A stretch of 64,000 nucleotides of DNA from Mesorhizobium sp. NZP2298 (GCF_013170825.1 NZ_CP033365.1:3980001-4044000); one strand, 5' to 3'. Shown: positions 36,877 through 49,073, counted from the first letter of the stretch. The notes: generated from the letters alone by a model not told the origin. Program-made: numbers and translations.

Positions 36877-37350
36877 ATGCGTCAGACGAAATTTGCGGCG
36901 GTGGCCACGATGGCGGCCGCCTTGATGATCACCGGGTGCACGACGAACAACAACGTCGACACGACCAAGACCACCGCGATCCAGCCGGCTGCCAGGGATG
37001 TCGATACGTCCGATCTGGCGCAAGGCAAGGCGCAGTTTCGCGATGCGAATTACGGCCTCGCCGAACAGCATTTCAGCAAGGCCGTCGAGCTGAAGGCCGA
37101 CAACGCGGAGGCCTGGATGGGGCTCGCCGCCTCCTATGACGAACTCGGTCGCTTCGACTTTGCCGACCGCGCCTACGGACAGCTCCTGAAGGTCGCCGGC
37201 CGCAAGCCGCAGATCGTCAACAATATGGGCTATTCGCAACTGCTGCGCGGCAACAAGAAGAAGGCCAGGGCGCTGCTGCTGGAGGCAAAGGCCGGCATGG
37301 CCGACCCCACGGTCGTCAACGCCAATCTCGCTCTGCTCAACAAGGGCTGA
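36877..37350 (+). CDS. tadD: TPR lipoprotein TadD-like
   Basis: The 157-residue protein has a signal sequence with lipobox ITGC at residues 18-21. Three tetratricopeptide repeats follow (residues 48-150, including AQGKAQFRDANYGLAEQHF and AEAWMGLAASYDELGR). TadD is an outer-membrane lipoprotein that helps secretin assembly or pilus formation. The location in the tad cluster supports this. It is shorter than many TadD proteins. It ends the cluster, 170 bases before the diguanylate cyclase. Confidence 0.82.
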   Translation: MRQTKFAAVATMAAALMITGCTTNNNVDTTKTTAIQPAARDVDTSDLAQGKAQFRDANYGLAEQHFSKAVELKADNAEAWMGLAASYDELGRFDFADRAYGQLLKVAGRKPQIVNNMGYSQLLRGNKKKARALLLEAKAGMADPTVVNANLALLNKG

Positions 37351-37519
37351 TGGCCGTCCTCGCGCCGGCCAAGGGTACGGTTTCGGGACAGGTGGTATCG
37401 ACGCTTTGTAAACCCTAACCGTAGCTTCGGTCGAAAGATCGGCTGAAAACCATGATCGAGGGCTGCAGCTGACCTAGAATGCGGCGTAACCGCCGACGCT
37501 CGAGAGGCCCCCGCCCGAT

Positions 37520-38695
37520 ATGCTGGATTTCAGTTCGCTCCTGCTCGCGGCCGCGCTGTCGGGCACCTGTCTGGCCGTCACCATGTTTGCAATCTGGTTC
37601 ACCGCGCCGCGGGCTCGTTTCGTGCCGACGGTGGCGTGCGGCATTCTCGTGCTCGTCGCGCATGTGATCCTGTTCTGGCGATACACCAAGGAGCCGGATC
37701 CGCTGCTTTGCCAGATCGCGCTGGCGCTGCTCAGCCTGGGCTTCCTGATCCTCTGCATTTCGGCCATGCAGTATCTTGGCGTGGCGAACCACAGGCGTGC
37801 GGTCGTGCCGACACTTGGCGCCATGGCAATCTGCGCGGCCTTGACCTTCCTCGGCCTTGACGGTGTCGGCTTCATCGTCACTTACGCGACGGTGACCGTG
37901 CTGCTGTCGACGATCGGGGCGATGTTCTGGGTCAATGGCAGTCATGATCGCCGCATCCTGCTGGTGGTCTCGTTCCTGAGCGGCACCTGTGCGGTGTCGT
38001 TTGCCCTTTGCGGCATGGTTCTGCTGGCCAAGGCGCAATGGACGCTCGGGGTTGCGCCGGACAATTGGGCCGAACGTCTGAATTCCGTCGTGGCGGTGGC
38101 CTGCATGACCGGCCTCGGCGCCTTGACGCTCTCGCTGCACCATCTGCAGGCACAGATCGAGCTGAAGGCCGAGACGATGACCGATCCATTGACTGGGCTG
38201 ATGAACCGTCGTGGATTGACGTCGCTCCACGGCGAGCGGTCCTTCGGTCCCTTCGTAGCGATCGTCATGTTCGACCTCGATCACTTCAAGAGGACGAACG
38301 ACATATACGGTCACCCCATAGGGGATCAGGTCCTGTGCCGCTTCGCTGCCGTCATTCGGAGATATGCCAGGAACGGCGTCGACGCCTTTCGCCTGGGCGG
38401 CGAGGAGTTTGCCGTCGTCATGTCGCGGATGACGGAAGAGCGGGCCTATGATCTCGCCAGCAAGATTGGCGTGGCCTTCGGCACCGAAATCGTCGCCACC
38501 CCGCTCGGTCCGTTGCGCAGCACGGTCAGCGGTGGCATCGGCTTTGGCGGCGCCGACGGCAGCAGCCTCGACGAAGTGCTGGCCGAGGCGGACGCCGCGC
38601 TCTACGCGGCCAAGCGCGCCGGCCGAAATTGCGTCATCAGCCGCAAGAGGATGGACAAGGCCGAACCGATCGAGCCGGCCTTGCGCTCAGCTTAG
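37520..38695 (+). CDS. Diguanylate cyclase with membrane sensor
   Basis: The 391-residue protein has about six N-terminal membrane helices (residues 5-205) and a C-terminal GGDEF domain (about 215-380). The GGEEF active-site loop RLGGEEFAV lies near residue 293, with the DPLTGLMNRRGL and MFDLDHFKRTND motifs, so it should make cyclic di-GMP. An inhibitory I-site (RxxD) is not obvious. It follows the Tad cluster on the same strand, and cyclic di-GMP often controls pili and adhesion, so a functional link is likely but not shown. Confidence 0.92.
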   Translation: MLDFSSLLLAAALSGTCLAVTMFAIWFTAPRARFVPTVACGILVLVAHVILFWRYTKEPDPLLCQIALALLSLGFLILCISAMQYLGVANHRRAVVPTLGAMAICAALTFLGLDGVGFIVTYATVTVLLSTIGAMFWVNGSHDRRILLVVSFLSGTCAVSFALCGMVLLAKAQWTLGVAPDNWAERLNSVVAVACMTGLGALTLSLHHLQAQIELKAETMTDPLTGLMNRRGLTSLHGERSFGPFVAIVMFDLDHFKRTNDIYGHPIGDQVLCRFAAVIRRYARNGVDAFRLGGEEFAVVMSRMTEERAYDLASKIGVAFGTEIVATPLGPLRSTVSGGIGFGGADGSSLDEVLAEADAALYAAKRAGRNCVISRKRMDKAEPIEPALRSA

Positions 38696-38707
38696 GCCGA
38701 GAGACTG

Positions 38708-41518
<2,811 letters not shown>

Positions 41519-41535
41519 CGTTTTAAGTCCTGTTA

Positions 41536-41904
41536 TCAGCCGATATGGGCTTTGTAGGCGGCCTCATCCATGAGGCCGGCGAGCTGGCTTTCGTCGGCAA
41601 GTTTCATCTTCCACAGCCAGCCGGCGCCGGTTGCCGCCGAGTTGACCAGCGAGGGGTCGGAAGACAGCGTGCCGTTGGCCTCGGTGATCTCGCCGTCGAC
41701 CGGCGCGTAAACGTCAGAGGCCGCCTTGACGGATTCGACCACGACGGCGGTATCGCCCTTGGTCAGCTTCTTTCCCGTTTCCGGCAGTTCGACGAAGACG
41801 AGGTCGCCGAGCTGTTCCTGTGCGTAGTCGGTGATGCCGACCGTGGCGATGCCGCCTTCGACGCGGAGCCATTCGTGATCGGATGTGAAATAGGTCTTTG
41901 TCAT
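41536..41904 (-). CDS. gcvH: Glycine cleavage H protein
   Basis: GcvH carries the aminomethyl group on a lipoyl arm between GcvP, GcvT and the L-protein. The 122-residue protein shows the lipoylation lysine at residue 60 in [11 protein letters not shown], and [14 protein letters not shown] near the start. The ATG at 41904 has AAGGA about nine bases upstream. The longer open frame is the C-terminal end of gcvT read in another frame. It lies five bases downstream of gcvT and 17 bases before gcvP. Confidence 0.97.
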   Translation of the reverse strand: MTKTYFTSDHEWLRVEGGIATVGITDYAQEQLGDLVFVELPETGKKLTKGDTAVVVESVKAASDVYAPVDGEITEANGTLSSDPSLVNSAATGAGWLWKMKLADESQLAGLMDEAAYKAHIG

Positions 41905-41909
41905 GCGGT

Positions 41910-43010
41910 CTATCCTTTGCGGTAGCGATGAGAGGTGAAGGGCAAAGAGCTGATATCGACAGGGATTTTCGTGCCGCGCACGTCGGCGAAGACCCGCGTG
42001 CCGGGCTTTGCCAGCGATGCGGCGACATAGCCCATGGCGACCGGGTGGCCAGCCGAGGGGCCAAAGCCGCCCGATGTGACGTGGCCGGCGGGATTGCCGT
42101 CGGCGTCGAACAGGGCAGCACCGGCGCGCACCGGCTGGCGGCCTTCCGGCTTCAGGCCGACACGCTTTTGCGCCGGGCCACGTTCCACGGAGGCGCGTAG
42201 GGCGTCCGCACCGATGAAGGTGCCGGACGCGCGGATGTCCTTGGGGATCGCCCACATAAGCGCGGCGGCGGCCGGGTCGGTCTCCGGCGTGATGTCCTGG
42301 CCATGCAGGCAAAGCCCCGCTTCCAGCCGCAGGCTGTCGCGCGCGGCAAGGCCGATCCACAGCACGCGTTCATCCTCGAGCAGCTTCGCTACAAGGACGC
42401 GCGCATCGGCCTCGGGCAGGCCGATCTCGAAACCGTCCTCGCCGGTATAGCCGGACCGGCTCATGAACCAGTTCTTTCGCGGCTCGACACCGTGCATGAA
42501 CAGCAGCGAACCAGTCTCGATGCCGGCGCGGGACAGCGCGGCCCAGGCTTCGGGTCCCTGTATGGCCAGGAAGACGCGGTCGAGCGGGTCGACCTTCACG
42601 TCAAAATTCGCGGCCAGCTCGCGCAGATGCTTTTCGTCGGCGACGGCGTTGCCGGCATTGGCGACGACCATGAAGCGGTCGGCGCCGAGGCGGGTGACGA
42701 TCAGGTCGTCGAGGATGCCGCCCGCCTCATTGAGGAAGAAGGTCAGTTTGGATTGCGAGATTTCGAGCGCGCCGGCATCCAGCGGGCAGGCTCGGTTGAG
42801 CAGCGCAACCGCTTGCGGTCCGCTGACCTCGAACAGCTTCATGTGCGAGATGTCGAAGAGGCCCGCATGCTCGCGGGTATGCAGATGTTCCTTCATGACG
42901 CCGGCCGGGTAGGTCAGCGGCATCGACCAGCCGGCGAAGGCGCCGAAGCGCGCACCGGCGGCTGTGTGTATATCTTCGAGGGGAAGGTGTCTTGAGTCGT
43001 CGCCCGTCAT
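41910..43010 (-). CDS. gcvT: Aminomethyltransferase (T-protein)
   Basis: GcvT moves the methylene group to tetrahydrofolate and releases ammonia. The 366-residue protein has the family motifs [10 protein letters not shown] near residue 48, the Asp in folate binding near 90-100 (GGILDDLIV), and [11 protein letters not shown]. The ATG at 43010 follows GGAGACGAC, so the start is sound. It is the first gene of gcvT-gcvH-gcvP and lies 46 bases downstream of the tandem glycine riboswitch, which should raise expression when glycine is abundant. Confidence 0.97.
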   Translation of the reverse strand: MTGDDSRHLPLEDIHTAAGARFGAFAGWSMPLTYPAGVMKEHLHTREHAGLFDISHMKLFEVSGPQAVALLNRACPLDAGALEISQSKLTFFLNEAGGILDDLIVTRLGADRFMVVANAGNAVADEKHLRELAANFDVKVDPLDRVFLAIQGPEAWAALSRAGIETGSLLFMHGVEPRKNWFMSRSGYTGEDGFEIGLPEADARVLVAKLLEDERVLWIGLAARDSLRLEAGLCLHGQDITPETDPAAAALMWAIPKDIRASGTFIGADALRASVERGPAQKRVGLKPEGRQPVRAGAALFDADGNPAGHVTSGGFGPSAGHPVAMGYVAASLAKPGTRVFADVRGTKIPVDISSLPFTSHRYRKG

Positions 43011-43055
43011 GTCGTCTCCAGAGTCGCACGCAATCGGCCGCGAATGGCGACCAGT

Positions 43056-43240
43056 CCGTGCCCCTCTGTCTGAAGCCTGAGAGACTCGCGCAGCCGGAAC
43101 TCTGTCAGCGGCGCTTACACCTTCGGCGCGGGGGCAAGCCCCGACTTTCCAGAGTGTCTTTCCCGTCTACGGTTCTTTTGCCTGAGAGATTTCGGGCGAT
43201 TTCCCCTTCGGCGGCAGCTCTTGCTGCTCTCTCCCGCAAA
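43056..43240 (-). promoter_or_regulatory. Tandem glycine riboswitch (gcvT motif)
   Basis: Read on the minus strand, two aptamers lie in tandem. The first (43172-43237) starts GCGGGAGAG, contains GCCGAAGGGG and ends CTCTCAGGCAAAAGAAC. The second (43056-43159) contains GACACTCTGG, GCCGAAGGTG and CTCTCAGGCTTCAGACAGAGGGG. These are the conserved blocks of the glycine riboswitch. It sits just upstream of gcvT, where ligand binding normally turns expression on. An upstream 7-bp hairpin lies at 43246-43266. Confidence 0.96.
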
Positions 43241-43323
43241 CAGGTAGGACTCAAACCTCGAGTCCTCGACGCGCCATCCATAGCCCGCCGGCGACACCTT
43301 GTCACCTCCCTGCGACATCTAAA

Positions 43324-43401
43324 GCGCGACGCGCCTTAGATCTTTGTTTTGATGCATGTCGTTCTCCCGAAGCCGCTGCACACCTTTGGGCGACATGCAT
43401 T
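43324..43401. repeat. Dispersed palindromic repeat, copy B
   Basis: The same element as at 8117 and 45515. GCGCGACGCG-TTAG lead and TTTGTTTTGAT stretch are followed by outer arms GCATGTCG (43354-43361) and CGACATGC (43391-43398), with inner arms CCCGAAG and CTTTGGG (one mismatch) around CCGCTGCACAC. Same orientation as copies A and C. Confidence 0.88.
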
Positions 43402-43498
43402 GGCCGACAAGTCTTCGCTAACCACGCCGTTTGCCGGTTTTCCAAGACACTCCTGACAGAGAAGGTCGATATGACGCTTTGGGGCGGACGGGACGACA

Positions 43499-43932
43499 AT
43501 GGGCGAATTGATCATAAGCGCGCCGGTGGCGGGGCTGACCTCGAAGAACCGCATCGCCTCGGAGGACGTGGTGATGCTGCGCCGCGATGTGTTCGCCGAT
43601 GGCGTGGTGACGCGAGGCTTTGTTCGCGCTCGACCGGACGGCGCGGGACAAATGCGCGGACTGGGCACCGTTCTTCGTCGAGGCGGTGACCGATTACAGC
43701 CAAGAACAGGGCAGCCGAGGCTTTGGCCCGCCGCGCCGAAGCGATCGATGTCAGCGAAGCCAAATGGTTGGCCGAGCACATCGGGGCTAACCGTCCCCTC
43801 TACGAGAACGAGCGCGTCGGCGGAGGCCGGCGTCCGCTGCGCGATAATGAACGCACGCTGCTCGCGCTGATCAAGCGCGCCTCGCCGGAAATCCACCCGG
43901 CGCTGAAGCCGCTGCTTGAGAAAGTGGCCTAA
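43499..43932 (+). pseudogene. Decayed gene, frameshifted (two shifts)
   Basis: Three adjoining frames each encode a piece that looks like one protein. Piece 1 (from 43499, about 40 residues) reads MGELIISAPVAGL, then SEDVVMLRRDVFADGVV. Piece 2 (43614-43697) reads EALFALDRTARDKCADW and FFVEAVTDY. Piece 3 (from about 43700) reads AAEALARRAEAIDVSEAKWL and ends PALKPLLEKVA at the stop. The order and the sharp shifts (+1 each) fit one gene broken by indels, with the middle of the parent (which I recall as over 300 residues) missing. It is probably non-functional, and sequencing error is possible but unlikely twice. Confidence 0.72.
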
Positions 43933-43934
43933 GC

Positions 43935-44768
43935 CTACTGCTTCGGCTTGGCCTGTTCCGCCTTGGTGCCGGTATCGAAGCGCGACATCCATTTGAAGCC
44001 GCCGAACCAGTAGCGGCGCACGCCGGCGATGGTGCCGTCGGCGGTGCGCGCGCCGATCCAGTTGTTGACGTACTGGGTCAGGCGGACATCGTCCGGGCGC
44101 AGGGCAAAGGCTTCCGGCGTGCGCAGCAGCGGGCCGCCGACCAGCCTGAATTTCGCGTCGTAGAGCCTCGCCGCCATCTGCGGTGTCGGCGAGGTGGCGA
44201 CCATCGCCTGCGCGTCGCCGCCGATGATCGCGGCAAAGACATCGGCAGTGTTGTCGAAGGATAGGATGTTCGCCTTCGGAAAAGCTTCCTTGGCAGCTGC
44301 CTCGTCCGTGGAATTGGACAGCACGGCGATCTTATATCCCGGCGCCGCCAGCACCTTTCCCGGCCTTTTGCCGAGGCTGGCGATCGAGGCCACCATGCGG
44401 ACGTCGGCGGTGCCGGTCGGGTTGGAGAACACAACCTCGCGGGCGCGCTCCGGCGTGCTGGCATAACCTGCGGCGATCAGATCGAAATCGCCCTTGAGCA
44501 GACGCGCCTTCAGGTCGTTCCACGGCACTTCGACCAGCTTCAGGTCGACGCCGAGATCGGACGCCAGGGCGCTGGTCAGGTCGACATCGTAGCCAGCGAA
44601 TTTGCCATCAGCCTGCTTGAGGATCCATGGCGGGTTGAGCGCCACGCCGACCGTCAGCATCTTCTGGTCGATGACGCGCTTCAGGCTGTCGTCCGCGCGG
44701 GCCGGCAATAACGCCAACCAGGCAGAAAGAATAAGTATGATCGCCGCGACCATATTATTAGCGCGCAT
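43935..44768 (-). CDS. Amino-acid ABC transporter substrate-binding protein, orphan
   Basis: The 277-residue protein has a signal peptide (cleavage near LLPARA at about residue 25) and a family-3 periplasmic binding fold: VGVALNPPWI, GKFAGYDVDLTSALASDLG, VPWNDLKARLLKGDFDLIAAG and WIGARTADGTI. Such proteins bind polar amino acids or related ligands. GAGG lies nine bases before the ATG at 44768. No permease or ATPase gene is adjacent, so it may share a transporter or act in sensing. It is convergent with the pseudogene, the stops being two bases apart. Confidence 0.87.
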   Translation of the reverse strand: MRANNMVAAIILILSAWLALLPARADDSLKRVIDQKMLTVGVALNPPWILKQADGKFAGYDVDLTSALASDLGVDLKLVEVPWNDLKARLLKGDFDLIAAGYASTPERAREVVFSNPTGTADVRMVASIASLGKRPGKVLAAPGYKIAVLSNSTDEAAAKEAFPKANILSFDNTADVFAAIIGGDAQAMVATSPTPQMAARLYDAKFRLVGGPLLRTPEAFALRPDDVRLTQYVNNWIGARTADGTIAGVRRYWFGGFKWMSRFDTGTKAEQAKPKQ

Positions 44769-44855
44769 GAATGTATCCTCATTGCAGCTTGTCTGGTTGT
44801 AAGACTTACACAGAGGTGCCATTCTGTCGATAGCGAACACAATTGGAGACTTGCA

Positions 44856-45476
<621 letters not shown>

Positions 45477-45514
45477 TCGCGCCGCCAAAAGCTTGCCGCT
45501 CTGAAATGGATTCA

Positions 45515-45594
45515 GGCGACGCGCTTTTTAGTTTTTGTTTTGAGGCATGTCGTTGTCCCAGAATCGCCGCGCACTTCTGGGCGACATGCATTAG
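45515..45594. repeat. Dispersed palindromic repeat, copy C
   Basis: Same element as at 8117 and 43324, in the same orientation. GGCGACGCGC lead, TTTTTGTTTTGA stretch, outer arms GCATGTCG (45545-45552) and CGACATGC (45582-45589), with inner arms CCCAGAA and TTCTGGG around TCGCCGCGCAC. It lies just after the DUF3011 gene. Confidence 0.88.
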
Positions 45595-45631
45595 GTCCGC
45601 ATGCTGAATGCCAGACCCGTCAGGCTGCTGC

Positions 45632-46060
45632 CTATCGGGGAACCACCGCCTTGCAAAGGATGATGTTGGAATGGCCTTCGGGCCATCCAGCGAATTCGGC
45701 CATACGCTCGAAGCCAGCTTTTTGGTACAGGCCGGGTGCCTGGAAATCGTGGGTCGAAACCCATATCCGCAGCGAGCCGCGCGCGGCTGCCTCCGCGACA
45801 AAGGCATCGAGCAACTTCCTCCCGTGGCCAAGGCCTCGATAGGACTCGTCGACCCACATCAGCTTGAGCTCGGCGATGCCGGCCCAGGAATAGCCGGCGG
45901 CGATCCCGACGGCGTGTCCTTTGTCATCCCGCAGAGCAAAGGCGAGGGCACGGTCGTCGTTACGACCGGTCAGCCTCCGGTTGTCGTCGTCGAGACGCTC
46001 CTCGATGACATGAAGCTCGGCTGCCGCAAGATCATGCTCGGCCTGCAGGCGAGGGTCCAT
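45632..46060 (-). CDS. GNAT-family N-acetyltransferase
   Basis: The 142-residue protein has the acetyl-CoA binding GNAT core: IAELKLMWVDESYRGLGHGRKLLDAF near residues 71-96 with the R-G-L-G-H-G motif, and a C-terminal SNIILCK. The ATG overlaps the stop of the molybdoenzyme gene (TGATG), so the two are translationally coupled, but the acceptor substrate is unknown. The larger open frame reaching 46423 is a shadow of the upstream gene. Confidence 0.85.
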   Translation of the reverse strand: MDPRLQAEHDLAAAELHVIEERLDDDNRRLTGRNDDRALAFALRDDKGHAVGIAAGYSWAGIAELKLMWVDESYRGLGHGRKLLDAFVAEAAARGSLRIWVSTHDFQAPGLYQKAGFERMAEFAGWPEGHSNIILCKAVVPR

Positions 46061-46851
46061 CAAATCCCGCCGTACCAGTCGTAGCCATTGTCTTCCCAAT
46101 AGCCGCCGCGGCCGCCGCCGACATTGGCGAAGCTGTCGACCAGTTCGATCTTGTAGAGATATTTCGGCATCTTGTAGCCGAGCTGGCGCTCGACGCGCAC
46201 GCGCAGCGGCGCGCCGTTCTCGACCGGGAGCGGTTTGCCGTTCAGGCCATAGGCCAGGATCGTCTGCGGGTGGCGGGCGTCGATCAGGTCGATCGTGCCA
46301 TAGTATTTGACGTCCCCGGACAGGCTGCGGTCGATCGTATCGAGGCAGTGGAACATGACGTAGCGCGCCTGCGGCTTGACCACTGCCTGGTCGAGCACCA
46401 GCGACAGCGGCGTACCGGTCCATTTGGCGATGCAGCTCCAGCCTTCGACGCAGTCATGACGGGTGATCTGGGTGCGGCTCGGCATGTTCTGAAGCTGCTC
46501 GCGGCTAAGCGACAGCGGCTTTTCAACCAGTCCCGAGACTTCCAGCCGCCAGTCGGCGAAATTGTTCGCGAGCAGGCCCTTGTAGGTGTCATCGTCAGGG
46601 GCCGTGACTCCGTTCGGCCGCTGCGGCTGGCGGATGTCGGCTTCGGTGAATTCCGGCGCCAGTGCGTCACGCCCGGCGAGCAGGCGCTGCGCGCGATATG
46701 TCAGGCCATTGGCGTTTTCGAGGAAGCTGCGCAGGCCGCTGCCGATGCTCAGCTGGCTGTCGAAAGCGTCGCATCCCGACAGCATGATACCGGAGGTACC
46801 GAGGCTGGCGGCGGTCAGGAATTTTCTGCGGCTGATCTGGAACTTAGCCAT
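46060..46851 (-). CDS. Tat-exported molybdopterin oxidoreductase (MsrP-like)
   Basis: The 263-residue protein has a Tat signal (SRRKFLTAASLG, residues 7-18) overlapping a lipobox LSGC at 24-27. A sulfite-oxidase-type molybdopterin domain follows. The molybdenum-ligand cysteine is at residue 134 in TRHDCVEGWSC. The relatives MsrP/YedY repair oxidised methionine in the periplasm and pair with MsrQ/YedZ. Here the neighbour is a cytochrome b561-type protein instead. ATG at 46851 has GGAG nine bases upstream. It lies one base from the cytochrome gene. Confidence 0.88.
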   Translation of the reverse strand: MAKFQISRRKFLTAASLGTSGIMLSGCDAFDSQLSIGSGLRSFLENANGLTYRAQRLLAGRDALAPEFTEADIRQPQRPNGVTAPDDDTYKGLLANNFADWRLEVSGLVEKPLSLSREQLQNMPSRTQITRHDCVEGWSCIAKWTGTPLSLVLDQAVVKPQARYVMFHCLDTIDRSLSGDVKYYGTIDLIDARHPQTILAYGLNGKPLPVENGAPLRVRVERQLGYKMPKYLYKIELVDSFANVGGGRGGYWEDNGYDWYGGI

Positions 46852-46852
46852 C

Positions 46853-47737
46853 TCAGGCACTCCTTTCGGTCGTCGTCTTGTCGTCATGCGAGGGAGGGTC
46901 CGTGCGGTACCAGCCGGTGATGATCGAACGCAGTTCGTTGATCGGGCCGGCGGCAAGGATCATCAGGATGTGAATGATGAAGAAGCCGACGAGCAGCAGC
47001 ATGACCGTGAAATGGATGGTGCGCGCCGTCTGCCTGCCACCGAGCACCTCGTTGAGGAACGGCAGCACCGAATTCATGCTGGGCGACATGGCAAGGCCAG
47101 TGATGATCATCAACGGCAACAGCACGAACAGCACCCCGCCATAAGCCATCTTCTGCAGCGTGTTGTATTCGCGTGTGTGGTGGAATTTCAGCCTGGCGTG
47201 GTCGACGATGTCCCGTGGCAGCCGCTTGAGGTCGTCGAGGCGCGGGGCAAGATCGCGCCTGATATGACCGTTGATCAGGCTGGCGACCAGCCAGACGATC
47301 AAGGTCGTCGTCAGGATCCAGGCGAAGAAGAAATGCACGACGCGGGCGGTACCGAGATCATAGTAGGAGGGAATGGTTGCCCAGGACGGGAAGCCGCGCG
47401 CCGTCTCGTTACCTGGCGGACCCGACCAGCCGAGAACGCCCGTCGTGTCGAAGCGGTGCCCGAAGATTTCGGTGTAACCGCGCGGACCGGCATCGGTGTT
47501 CGCTGCGCCGATTTCGAAAATGGTGTTGTTGTATTCGAAGCCGGATTGCTTGCCGATGTAGAGCTGCGGCCGGGCGTTGAAGATCTGCAGGCCGGAAAGC
47601 AGCATGAAGAACAGCGAGATGGCCCAGATCCAATGCGTCAGCCGCGTCCAGCGCGACTGCCGGTAGATCAGTGTGCTGCCACTCGACACGGGAGCATCCG
47701 GTCCGGTGGCGGATTGGCTTCTGGCAACGGATTCCAT
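46853..47737 (-). CDS. Cytochrome b (FdnI/b561-like) membrane subunit
   Basis: The 294-residue protein has about four membrane helices (near residues 34-52, 127-150, 196-220 and 240-262) with histidines typical of di-haem cytochrome b (RLTHWIWA, VVHFFFAWI, IHFTVMLL and IHILMIL). It is like the gamma subunit of formate dehydrogenase or thiosulfate reductase. It probably delivers electrons from quinol to the molybdoenzyme one base downstream. No iron-sulfur subunit is present in between. The ATG at 47737 follows GGGAGACGAGACAAG. Confidence 0.88.
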   Translation of the reverse strand: MESVARSQSATGPDAPVSSGSTLIYRQSRWTRLTHWIWAISLFFMLLSGLQIFNARPQLYIGKQSGFEYNNTIFEIGAANTDAGPRGYTEIFGHRFDTTGVLGWSGPPGNETARGFPSWATIPSYYDLGTARVVHFFFAWILTTTLIVWLVASLINGHIRRDLAPRLDDLKRLPRDIVDHARLKFHHTREYNTLQKMAYGGVLFVLLPLMIITGLAMSPSMNSVLPFLNEVLGGRQTARTIHFTVMLLLVGFFIIHILMILAAGPINELRSIITGWYRTDPPSHDDKTTTERSA

Positions 47738-47834
47738 CTTGTCTCGTCTCCCGGCCTCGCGGCGTGGCCTGCGCGTTCATTGTCCTCCTGATACGTCGCG
47801 ATCCAAACCGATGTTTCATCCGATCACGGATTTA

Positions 47835-48512
47835 TTACGGACCACCAAGGCTGACGGCGAGATTGACGGCCGCGGCGACGATGACCGTGTTGAAGAAGAA
47901 CGACAGGATCGAGTGGACGAGCACGACACAGCGCATATGCGTTGTTGAAATATTCGTGTCGGCGGTCTGCGCCGTCATGCCGATGACCGCCGAGAAGTAG
48001 AGGAAATCCCAGCCCTCCGGTCGCTTGTCGCCTGGGAACAGCAATCCGCCGACCGGGATTTTTGTCTTGGTCTTGGTGTCGACCTCGTCGCCGTCCATCC
48101 AGTAGACATGCGCATAATGAAGTGCCGCCATGGCATGGATAGTGAACCAGCCGAGCGGGATCGACAGCAGCGCGAAGATGAGTTCGACGGGGTGGCCTCT
48201 GTCCTTCTGATTGATCAGCAGGAACAACGAGACAACGGCGACACCGACAACGACTAGCGTGATGGCGAAGATGACCAGCACCGGCTGGTCGGTGGCGCGC
48301 GCATTCTTGCTTAGATACTTGCCGGTGAACTTGGGCATCTGGCTGACGACAAGAATGACATAAGCGGCGAAAAAGGCGTTGGCGCCGATCGAATAGGCAA
48401 GCGGGGCGTGCAGCAGCAACGCCACAAGCAGCGCAAGCGCCCCGAAACACGCGGACATGGCGAACAGCATGTGGCGCTGCATTGGTCTTTGCACGGGAAT
48501 TTCGGCAGCCAT
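47835..48512 (-). CDS. DUF1345 membrane protein
   Basis: The 225-residue protein has five predicted membrane helices (about 17-36, 40-56, 77-97, 110-130 and 195-220), the layout of DUF1345. WFTIHAMAALHYAHVYWMD and GWDFLYFSAVIGMTAQTAD near residues 120 and 165 are the family signature. The function is unknown. It lies upstream of the cytochrome b gene by 97 bases, so a shared transcript is possible. An N-terminal basic stretch precedes the first helix. Confidence 0.9.
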   Translation of the reverse strand: MAAEIPVQRPMQRHMLFAMSACFGALALLVALLLHAPLAYSIGANAFFAAYVILVVSQMPKFTGKYLSKNARATDQPVLVIFAITLVVVGVAVVSLFLLINQKDRGHPVELIFALLSIPLGWFTIHAMAALHYAHVYWMDGDEVDTKTKTKIPVGGLLFPGDKRPEGWDFLYFSAVIGMTAQTADTNISTTHMRCVVLVHSILSFFFNTVIVAAAVNLAVSLGGP

Positions 48513-48542
48513 GGTGGTTCCGACCCTGGATGGCGCTCTGTT

Positions 48543-49010
48543 CTAGCTCGGTGTGGCCGATTTCAGGGCGCGCCGCAAGATACGGTCGAGTTCGCCGAGG
48601 AACCGCGAGCGGTCTTGCGGCGCGAAGGAGGCATTGTAGCCCTTGCTTTCGCCGGTCTCGCGCAAATGCTGCTTGAGGTCGCGCATGGCCACGGCCATGC
48701 CGATGGTTTCTGGCGTGAATGGGCGTCCGGTGGGGCCAAGCACGTGGGCGCCGAGCGCCACGGCGCGGGCCGCGAGCGGAATATCGGCAGTCACCACGAC
48801 ATCGTTGGATTTGGCGTTCTCGACGATCCAGTCGTCGGCGGCGTCAGCTCCCTTGGAGACCACGACGTTGCGGATCATCGGATCGCGCGATGGCCGCAGG
48901 CCGCCATTGGAGACGTAGGTGACGAAGACGCCAAGGCGCTCGGCGACTTTCTCGACCTCGGCCTTGACCGGACAGGCGTCGGCGTCGACGTAGATGGCGG
49001 GCGCGGGCAT
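48543..49010 (-). CDS. yaiI: YaiI/YqxD family (UPF0178, DUF188)
   Basis: The 155-residue protein has the DUF188 pattern: IYVDADACPVKAEVEKVAER at residues 5-24, VVSKGADAADDWI near 53-65, TADIPLAARA, and VLGPTGRPFTPE. The family has a PIN/NYN-like fold, suggesting RNA metabolism, but no activity is established. GGAGAAACA precedes the ATG at 49010 with good spacing, whereas the upstream in-frame ATG at 49043 lacks one. It lies between the DUF1345 gene and gfa on the same strand. Confidence 0.9.
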   Translation of the reverse strand: MPAPAIYVDADACPVKAEVEKVAERLGVFVTYVSNGGLRPSRDPMIRNVVVSKGADAADDWIVENAKSNDVVVTADIPLAARAVALGAHVLGPTGRPFTPETIGMAVAMRDLKQHLRETGESKGYNASFAPQDRSRFLGELDRILRRALKSATPS

Positions 49011-49073
49011 TGTTTCTCCGAAACGGACAGGGGCCGGTAACATGTCCGGCCCCTGCCTGAAATCCTACAGCGT

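Noticed and set aside
43246..43300. tRNA-like T-arm pattern (GGTTTGAGTCC)
   Set aside because: No acceptor stem or anticodon arm fits; the sequence belongs to the riboswitch 5' region.
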